Shown one piece after another: positions 15,276-21,085 of a stretch of DNA of 21,085 nt. A program made the translations under genes and the position numbers. Numbering within the stretch: the stretch's first letter is position 1; every line of letters starts with the position of its first letter. Origin of the DNA: Elusimicrobiota bacterium (GTDB taxonomy: Bacteria > CG03 > SLGR01). The stretch spans positions 1-21,085 of the forward strand of contig JAAZFS010000005.1 of the NCBI GenBank assembly GCA_012511615.1, in the 5' to 3' direction. The notes beneath the pieces were generated by a model that saw nothing but the letters and a program-made list of their open reading frames with translations, was not told the DNA's origin and ran no database searches.

Positions 15276-16403
15276 ATGACAAAATTATGTAGACATTATA
15301 AAGAGTGTGGGGGTTGTTCTTTTCAAGAGATTCCCTATGAAGAGCAGGCCAAGCAAAAACTGATAAAACTTCGGGAGGCTTGCGGACTTGAAGATGCCCA
15401 ACTTATTACTTCGGAAAATATCTTTGGATTTAGAAATAAGATGGAGTACTCCTTTGAGGGAGAAAATCTTGGCCTTCATCCTCGCGGAAAATTTGCGGAA
15501 GTAGTAGATTTAAAAGAATGCCCCGTGTTTTCAGAATGGGTGGGCCCTTTTTTAGAGAAAGTTAGAGAGTTTGCTCGCACTCATAATATTCCCTATTATC
15601 AGCGCCGCGGGAAAAAAGGCATGCTTAAATACCTTATTCTCCGCGAAAGCAAGTTTACTGGCCAAAAGATGGTAATTCTTGTGGTAAACAGTGAGGATTT
15701 TTCCTATGCAGAGGAGTTTTCTACAATGGTAAATGAGTCTCTGGAAGGATTAGCTTCGGTAGTTCTTGCTTTTCAGCCGTCCAGTGGAGATTCTGCCCTA
15801 ACTGAAAACTATCAAGTTTTAAGCGGACGGGAGTACATTGCTATGGAGTTAGGCCATCTTTCTCTTGAAATATCTCCCTATGCTTTTTTTCAGCCCAACT
15901 CCTATCAGATAGAAAACCTATATTCGCTGATATCAGAAAATATAGAGGATGAGTGCTCTATTTTAGATCTTTACTCCGGTATAGGTTCAATCGTTTTTTT
16001 TCTTGACCGTCCAGGGCGGACCATAGCGGGTGTAGAGTCCTATCCTGCCTGCCTCAGGGATGCGGAGCATAACCGCCAGCTTATTTCTCCTAAGGGGGAT
16101 ATCCGCTTTATTAACGAAGGAGTCAGGAGCTACTCGGCAAAAATTGAGGGTGACTATGATTACATTATCGTAGATCCTCCTAGGGGGGGGATGAGTTATC
16201 GGATTTGGCTTAGGCTCAATGAATTTACTCTTCGGTCAAAAAAGATTAAAAAGGTTTTCTACGTCTCTTGCAGTTTACGGAATTTTGAGGATGATTTGAA
16301 ACTTTTAAAAGAAAAAACTTCTTGGAAGCTAAAAAAGGTTACTGGAGTGGACCAGTTTGTTCACACCCCACATCTAGAGATGGTGGCGGAATTTGAAATA
16401 TGA
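15276..16403 (+). CDS. RNA 5-methyluridine methyltransferase (RlmD/RumA-TrmA family)
   Basis: This 375-aa SAM-dependent enzyme would methylate C5 of a uridine in rRNA or tRNA. It begins directly with an Fe-S cluster motif (C5-x5-C11-x2-C14, plus C82 in KECPVF), as in RumA/RlmD, but lacks the N-terminal TRAM domain of those enzymes. The SAM motif I is ILDLYSGIGSI, motif IV is DPPRGGM, and the catalytic Cys is C332 in YVSCSLRNF. The conserved C-terminal P-H-T-x-H-x-E motif appears as HTPHLEMV, and FRNKMEYSF and FFQPNSYQIENLY are also typical. Whether the target is rRNA or tRNA cannot be decided. An eight-G run at the DPPRGG codons is in frame. The stop overlaps the uvrD ATG as ATGA. Confidence 0.9.
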   Translation: MTKLCRHYKECGGCSFQEIPYEEQAKQKLIKLREACGLEDAQLITSENIFGFRNKMEYSFEGENLGLHPRGKFAEVVDLKECPVFSEWVGPFLEKVREFARTHNIPYYQRRGKKGMLKYLILRESKFTGQKMVILVVNSEDFSYAEEFSTMVNESLEGLASVVLAFQPSSGDSALTENYQVLSGREYIAMELGHLSLEISPYAFFQPNSYQIENLYSLISENIEDECSILDLYSGIGSIVFFLDRPGRTIAGVESYPACLRDAEHNRQLISPKGDIRFINEGVRSYSAKIEGDYDYIIVDPPRGGMSYRIWLRLNEFTLRSKKIKKVFYVSCSLRNFEDDLKLLKEKTSWKLKKVTGVDQFVHTPHLEMVAEFEI

Positions 16404-18322
16404 CTGACCACCTGAATCCACAACAGAAAAAAGCAGTAGAAATTACTGAGGGTCCGCTCTTGATTTTTGCGGGAGCCGGTAGCGGAAAGACCACAGTTAT
16501 AATTCATCGTATAGTCCGCCTTTTAAATCAGGGAGTATCTCCTTTTAATATACTTGCAGTCACCTTTACCAACAAAGCCGCTCAGGAAATGAGAAATAGA
16601 GTAAAACAACTTGCCGGACCCGAGGGAGAGAGTGTCTGGATATCCACTTTCCATGCTTTTGCTTCCAGAGTCCTTCGCTATGATTACGAAAAGTCCTTTA
16701 CAATTTATGATGAGAAAGATCAGCTTGTAGCAATCAAGCAAGCCCTGAAAAAAATGGGTCATGACCCAAAGAAAGTAAAACCAGCCATGGTCAGAGAACT
16801 CATACAGAATGCAAAAAACAGTCTTATAGATCCAGAAAGTTTTTGCCTTAATGCCGCCGCCCACTCTGACAAGCTCCGCATGTCGATGGGAGAAGTTTAT
16901 CAGGAATACCAGCGGATATTAGAGAATAACGGAGGTCTGGATTTTGGGGACCTTATTGTTGAAACAGTCAATCTTTTTAAAAACCGGCCTGAAGTGTTAG
17001 AGAAATACCGCGAACGTTTTGAATATATAATGGTAGATGAGTATCAGGCTACAAACTATGCTCAATATGTCCTGATAAAACTTCTTGCCCCACCACATAA
17101 CAATATATGCGTAGTAGGGGATGATGATCAGAGTATTTACAGCTGGCGGGGAGCCAATGTCAGAAATATTCTTGACTTTGAAAAAACTTTTAAATGCAAA
17201 AACACCTTGAAATTAGAGCAGAATTATCGGTCTACCCAATCTATTCTTACTGCTGCCCATAATGTTATTCAAAACAATCTTTCCAGAAAATCAAAGAAAC
17301 TTTGGACTGACAACCCCTCTGGAGAAAAAGTAAAGTGGAATGAATTTATGACCTCACGAGAGGAAGCCCGTGGAGTAGTAAAGGAAATTCAAAGACTCAT
17401 AGGCATGGGCTACCGACCAGGAGATATTGCCATATTCTATAGGGTTAACGCCCAATCCCGTCCCTTTGAGGATCTTTTAAGATACTCTGGTTATAATTAT
17501 AAAATTGTTGGTGGATTAAGGTTTTACGAGAGAAAAGAAATCAAGGATATTTTGGCCTATATGAGGGTACTTATGAATCCTGGAGATGATATAAGTTTTG
17601 AGCGAATTATTAATACCCCTGCCAGAGGTATCGGTGCCAAGAGTCTCTTGACAATAAAAGAGGCTGCAGCAACAGAAAAAAAATCTCTTTTTGATATGGT
17701 CATCTCTGGAAGTGATCATTTTTCTAATGCTATTGAGAAAAAAATCCAACCTCTTAGGGAACTCCTGCTCCGCTTAAATGAAACCTATGAGACTGATGAT
17801 GCAGCAGCCCTAGCAAAGGATGTGATAGAACTATCCGGTTATCACAGAATGCTGGAGCTAGATGAGGATTTAACGGCTCGTAGTCGTCTGGAAAATATAG
17901 AAGAACTTGTATCCGCATTCAGTGAAGAAGAAAACAAGTTAAGTTCCATAGATGATATTTTAAGTGAAATTTCCCTTCTTACCGAGCTGGATAATATGGA
18001 AGAAAACCAGGAATATATAACTCTTATGACGGTTCACCTTGCCAAGGGTCTGGAATTTCCCGTGGTATTTCTCACCGGACTGGAAGAGGAACTCTTTCCC
18101 TACTATGATGCACTTTCCGACCCAGCCCAAATGGAGGAAGAAAGAAGGCTTTGTTATGTGGGCATGACTCGGGCGGAAAAACTTCTTTATCTTACCAACG
18201 CCTCGCAGAGGATGATGTATGGCCAGAGCAAATGGCATCTTCCCTCAAGGTTTATAAGAGAGAGCCTGGGTAATAAAGGTCAAGATACTGTAGCCGGAGA
18301 TTTAGAGTATGTCTACGATTAG
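16400..18322 (+). CDS. UvrD/PcrA-type SF1 DNA helicase
   Basis: This 640-aa ATP-dependent 3'-5' DNA helicase of the UvrD/PcrA/Rep family would act in repair and replication-fork maintenance. Motifs in order are Q-motif LNPQQKKAV, Walker A AGAGSGKTT (24-32), Ia TFTNKAAQEMRNR, II DEYQATN (213-219), III DDDQSIYSWRGA, IV LEQNYRST, V TVHLAKGLEFPVVF and VI EERRLCYVGMTRAEKLLYL. Two features are odd: motif II has Ala where DEYQDTN/DEFQDTN has the last Asp, and the protein stops about 80-100 residues short of usual PcrA length, soon after motif VI, lacking the RNA polymerase-binding C-terminal tail. It follows the methyltransferase with an ATGA overlap and overlaps the Nudix gene by 14 bases, upstream of mfd. 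Confidence 0.92.
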   Translation: MTDHLNPQQKKAVEITEGPLLIFAGAGSGKTTVIIHRIVRLLNQGVSPFNILAVTFTNKAAQEMRNRVKQLAGPEGESVWISTFHAFASRVLRYDYEKSFTIYDEKDQLVAIKQALKKMGHDPKKVKPAMVRELIQNAKNSLIDPESFCLNAAAHSDKLRMSMGEVYQEYQRILENNGGLDFGDLIVETVNLFKNRPEVLEKYRERFEYIMVDEYQATNYAQYVLIKLLAPPHNNICVVGDDDQSIYSWRGANVRNILDFEKTFKCKNTLKLEQNYRSTQSILTAAHNVIQNNLSRKSKKLWTDNPSGEKVKWNEFMTSREEARGVVKEIQRLIGMGYRPGDIAIFYRVNAQSRPFEDLLRYSGYNYKIVGGLRFYERKEIKDILAYMRVLMNPGDDISFERIINTPARGIGAKSLLTIKEAAATEKKSLFDMVISGSDHFSNAIEKKIQPLRELLLRLNETYETDDAAALAKDVIELSGYHRMLELDEDLTARSRLENIEELVSAFSEEENKLSSIDDILSEISLLTELDNMEENQEYITLMTVHLAKGLEFPVVFLTGLEEELFPYYDALSDPAQMEEERRLCYVGMTRAEKLLYLTNASQRMMYGQSKWHLPSRFIRESLGNKGQDTVAGDLEYVYD

Positions 18323-18721
18323 AAGACCCCTTTTTTTTGAGTTTTCAGCTGGAGGAATAGTTTTAGACTCTGAAAAAATACTTCTAATAAAAACCCATAA
18401 TCTTGCTGGAAAAGAAGTCTATACTTTTCCCAAGGGAAAAATAGAAAAAAAGAAACTTCTGCCCAGACAGCCCAACGAGAAATTTATGAAGAGACAGGTA
18501 TTAAAGCTTTACCAGAGAAAAAACTGGGGGATACCAGATATCTTTATATGAGAGATTCTCTAATGGTCATAAAGAAGGTTGTCTGGTATTCTATGCGTCT
18601 TGAATCAAATTTAGGCTCACCTGAGAAAGGTATGATTCCTGAATGGCATGAAATTTCCCAGGCAGCTACTTTGCTAAGCTACAGCAGCGAGAAGCTCCTT
18701 CTTAAAAAATATTTTAGCTGA
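18309..18721 (+). pseudogene. Nudix hydrolase, interrupted by a frameshift in a 7-A run
   Basis: Nudix hydrolases cleave nucleoside diphosphates linked to another moiety, such as damaged nucleotides or Ap4A. The N-terminus from ATG 18309 (FFEFSAGGIVLDSEKILLI, TFPKGKIE) is typical, but the frame then derails and stops at 18549-18551. One frame over, from the A-run at 18445-18451 onward, the sequence continues ETSAQTAQREIYEETGI and runs to TGA 18719-18721. With eight instead of seven As, the exact Nudix box GX5EX7REUXEEXGU is restored and the product would be ~137 aa, normal for the family. The restored stop overlaps the mfd ATG (TGATG) and the start overlaps uvrD, so the rest of the gene is well preserved. 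It could be a true pseudogene, a sequencing error, or a slippage-decoded gene. Confidence 0.75.
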
Positions 18722-21085
18722 TGCTCAATCTCTGGAAAGGGAGCGACAAATTAGAAAAACTAAAATCCCTCCTCCTACGTCAATCAAATCTTTCAGTATC
18801 TGGCCTCACGCCAAATGCCTTCATATCAATCGCATCTTCTTTAATTGCTGAAAAAAATCTTCGGACTCTTTTAATAATACCCAGGGATAAGACTCCTGAA
18901 GAAATTGGCGAAGTTTTCAGTTCTTTCTCTAAAAAACCCGCCTTTAGTTTTCCGGCGGATTTTCCCTCCCGTCAGATAGATACCCTAAGAGCCCTTAGCG
19001 AAGGCCGCACCGATACAGTTGTAACAAGTCTTGAGGCCCTAAAAAGTCCTCTTCCCACACCAGACAGATTTAATAAATGGCATATGAAAGTTAGACCCGG
19101 ACAGTCTGCCTATGGAAAAATTATCAAGGAGCTTGAGAGGGGACTTTATTTTAGAAGTGATACTGTTTTTGAAACAGGTGAATTTGCCCGAAGGGGCCGG
19201 GTGATTGACTACTGGCCCCCTGGAGAAGATAATCCCATAAGAATTTTGTTTGAAGATGATAAGATTTTAAGTATCTCCACTTTTGACAGCTCGACCCAGC
19301 GCTCATTGAAGAAACTCGACTTTGCAGCTCTTTATCCTGCTGGCTTCGAAGAAGACGACCCTTCCAGTTTACCCCATTACTCGGGGGAGGATATTTTTAT
19401 TGTTCTTTTGGATGAAAGCGTTGACTGCTCGTCAACAGAGCTTCCACCTCATTCACACTGTCTTAATTTTTCAGGTTTAGAGGGGAGTGATCTGGTTTTT
19501 TCAAGTCATACCTTAGAGTATTCATCTTCTTATTCTGACGCAAAAAAATCAATGGAGGCCTTATCTCGTAGAGGCTATAAATTTATTATTTCGGCAGCTT
19601 CTGAAATTGAGAGAGACAAACTTCTTGAACTGATACATGATGATTTAGGGATTGAGGCGGAAGGTTTTATATCCCCGATTAAAGAAGGTTTTGTAAGCGA
19701 GGATTTAAAAATTGCTTTCTATACTCCGGGTGATATTCTTCCCTATAGAAGGACCCAGATTAGGCCCAAAGCTCCAAAGGCCTATTCGGTTGAGAGCTTT
19801 AGCGATATTTCTCCGGGTGATTATCTTATTCACTGGAAATTTGGTCTAGGCGAGTATCTGGGGATAGAGAAAAAGCAGCACAATGACTTTGAGTCTGATT
19901 TCATAAAAATAGGATACCGGAATAATGCAGTCATCTATGTAGCAGTTGAAAATTCTGGACTAATCCAAAAGTATGCAGGAAAAAGTTTTAATGTCACTCT
20001 TGATTCTTTATCGGGCCGCGCATGGAACAAGAGAAAAGAAAAGGTAAGGGAATCTGTTCGAGAGCTGGCAAAAAAACTAGTAAATCTTTATGGAGCAAGA
20101 AAAGAAAAGGGAATAAGTTTTCCACTTAATCCCACCCTTGAAGCAGATTTTGCATCAAATTTTCCCTATCCCCTTACTCCACATCAGAGTCTTGCAATAG
20201 AAGAGGTCCTATCGGATATGGAGTCCTCAGAAGCCATGGATCGTCTGATATGCGGAGATGTGGGATTCGGCAAGACAGAAGTTTTAATGAGGGCTGCCTT
20301 TCGGGCTGTTATAAATGGCTATCAGGTGGCCCTGCTTGCACCTACTACAGTTTTAGCCAGACAACATTTCAATGTTTTCCGTGACCGTTTTTCTGAGTTT
20401 CCTGTAATAATTGATATGCTCTCCAGACTTGTTTCCCCCAAGGACAGGAAAAATGTCCTTAAAAACATTTCAGAAGGGCTTACCGATATTGTAGTTGGGA
20501 CTCACGGGCTTCTTTCGGAGAATGTTAATTTCCCCCGTATTGGTCTTATTATCATTGATGAAGAACAGCGGTTTGGCGTGGAGCACAAGGAAGCCCTCAG
20601 ATTCAAATATCCAGAGGCCGATCTCCTAACGGCGACCGCCACGCCTATTCCCAGGACCCTTGCCATGGCCATGGGCAAGGTTAAGGGTTTTTCGCTTATA
20701 AACACTCCGCCTGCTGGGCGTCAGGGTGTTAAAACCATGGTTCTCCCATATAACAAACAGAAAATCAGAGAAGCTATCATCTATGAAATCAATCGTGGTG
20801 GTCAGATATATTTTGTTCATTCCCGGGTAGGAACCATAAAAGAAACCATGAGGCGACTCAAGGAGCTTGTTCCAGAAGCAAGTTTTGATTACATACACGG
20901 CAGAATGAAGGCTGAGAGAATAGAGAAAGTTATGGAAGATTTTATTAACAGAAAATTTAACTGCCTAGTATCCACAACAATAATAGAAAATGGCTTAGAC
21001 CTTCCTTCAGTAAATACCATAATAATTGAAGAGGCCAATCGGCTGGGTCTTGCAGATATTTATCAATTAAGAGGGAGGGTGGGCC
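18721..21085 (+). CDS. mfd: Transcription-repair coupling factor Mfd (partial, 3' end outside window)
   Basis: The frame stays open from ATG 18721 to the window end (788 codons), so the C-terminus is missing. Mfd is a DNA translocase that removes stalled RNA polymerase and recruits UvrA. The UvrB-like N-terminal domain carries ETGEFARRGRVIDYWPPG and ISTFDSSTQRSLKKLDF. The CarD-like RNA polymerase-interaction domain follows at ~366 (PGDYLIHWKFGLGEYLGIE). The RecG-like helicase motifs are Walker A CGDVGFGKTE (K518), APTTVLARQHF, GTHGLLSENV, DEEQRFGV (D613), TATPIPRTL, VHSRVGTI, STTIIENGLDLP and YQLRGRVG. Compared with E. coli Mfd, whose Walker A Lys is residue 634, the N-terminal part is ~115 residues shorter. 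ATG overlaps the Nudix-gene stop. The UvrA-binding and TRG regions are partly beyond the window. Confidence 0.93.
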   Translation, partial: MLNLWKGSDKLEKLKSLLLRQSNLSVSGLTPNAFISIASSLIAEKNLRTLLIIPRDKTPEEIGEVFSSFSKKPAFSFPADFPSRQIDTLRALSEGRTDTVVTSLEALKSPLPTPDRFNKWHMKVRPGQSAYGKIIKELERGLYFRSDTVFETGEFARRGRVIDYWPPGEDNPIRILFEDDKILSISTFDSSTQRSLKKLDFAALYPAGFEEDDPSSLPHYSGEDIFIVLLDESVDCSSTELPPHSHCLNFSGLEGSDLVFSSHTLEYSSSYSDAKKSMEALSRRGYKFIISAASEIERDKLLELIHDDLGIEAEGFISPIKEGFVSEDLKIAFYTPGDILPYRRTQIRPKAPKAYSVESFSDISPGDYLIHWKFGLGEYLGIEKKQHNDFESDFIKIGYRNNAVIYVAVENSGLIQKYAGKSFNVTLDSLSGRAWNKRKEKVRESVRELAKKLVNLYGARKEKGISFPLNPTLEADFASNFPYPLTPHQSLAIEEVLSDMESSEAMDRLICGDVGFGKTEVLMRAAFRAVINGYQVALLAPTTVLARQHFNVFRDRFSEFPVIIDMLSRLVSPKDRKNVLKNISEGLTDIVVGTHGLLSENVNFPRIGLIIIDEEQRFGVEHKEALRFKYPEADLLTATATPIPRTLAMAMGKVKGFSLINTPPAGRQGVKTMVLPYNKQKIREAIIYEINRGGQIYFVHSRVGTIKETMRRLKELVPEASFDYIHGRMKAERIEKVMEDFINRKFNCLVSTTIIENGLDLPSVNTIIIEEANRLGLADIYQLRGRVG

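Noticed and set aside
16182..16192. Frameshift at the G8 run in the RNA methyltransferase
   Set aside because: The frame reads DPPRGGM and continues into the catalytic Cys motif, so the gene is intact.
1..21085. CRISPR arrays, tRNAs, insertion sequences, prophage or defence genes
   Set aside because: No direct-repeat/spacer array, transposase, integrase, tRNA-like cloverleaf or recognisable defence domain was seen. Gene content is mostly housekeeping plus envelope genes.

Overview
The window is a compact, roughly 40% G+C bacterial segment in which every supportable gene lies on the + strand. Many genes overlap by a few bases, which suggests long co-transcribed blocks. A lipoprotein, signal-peptide secreted proteins, an outer-membrane PorV/UPF0164-like beta-barrel candidate and a HtrA protease indicate a diderm (Gram-negative-type) organism. 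The pairing of a secreted beta-propeller protein carrying a FlgD/type-IX-like C-terminal domain with a PorV-like protein is typical of FCB-group and Elusimicrobia-type lineages. The order tmk-holB-ricT-metG resembles the Bacillus tmk/holB/yaaT/metS neighbourhood. I cannot assign a phylum with confidence.

Layout: (1) 1-3878, surface and secretion genes: the tail of an upstream gene, a 779-aa FG-GAP repeat protein, a PorV-like protein and a type IV pilin-like protein. (2) 3871-7759, housekeeping genes: thymidylate kinase, DNA polymerase III delta', RicT (PSP1) and methionyl-tRNA synthetase. (3) 7741-9415, a two-gene four-carbon acid sugar kinase (DUF1537/OtnK) plus class II aldolase (OtnC-like) module. 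(4) 9455-12381, a small one-helix membrane coiled-coil protein followed by an 834-aa lipoprotein. The lipoprotein looks like a degenerate GH57 glycosidase carrying a glucodextranase-C-type module. (5) 12385-15034, a probable promoter, a secreted HEAT-repeat protein, and a HtrA/DegP protease preceded by an inverted repeat. (6) 15035-15275, the longest gap, holding a cluster of 14-nt imperfect tandem repeats. (7) 15276-end, nucleic-acid maintenance genes: RNA m5U methyltransferase, UvrD/PcrA helicase, a Nudix hydrolase broken in a 7-A run, and mfd running off the window.

The most unusual points are these. Two genes (PorV-like and OtnK) have no ATG, GTG or TTG codon able to supply their full N-termini, and appear to start at ATT or ATA. 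A Nudix gene is exactly one A short of encoding a perfect Nudix box. A GH57-like lipoprotein appears to have lost its catalytic residues. Several helicase, kinase and clamp-loader motifs carry unusual substitutions. I saw no tRNA, rRNA, CRISPR array, insertion sequence or phage gene.
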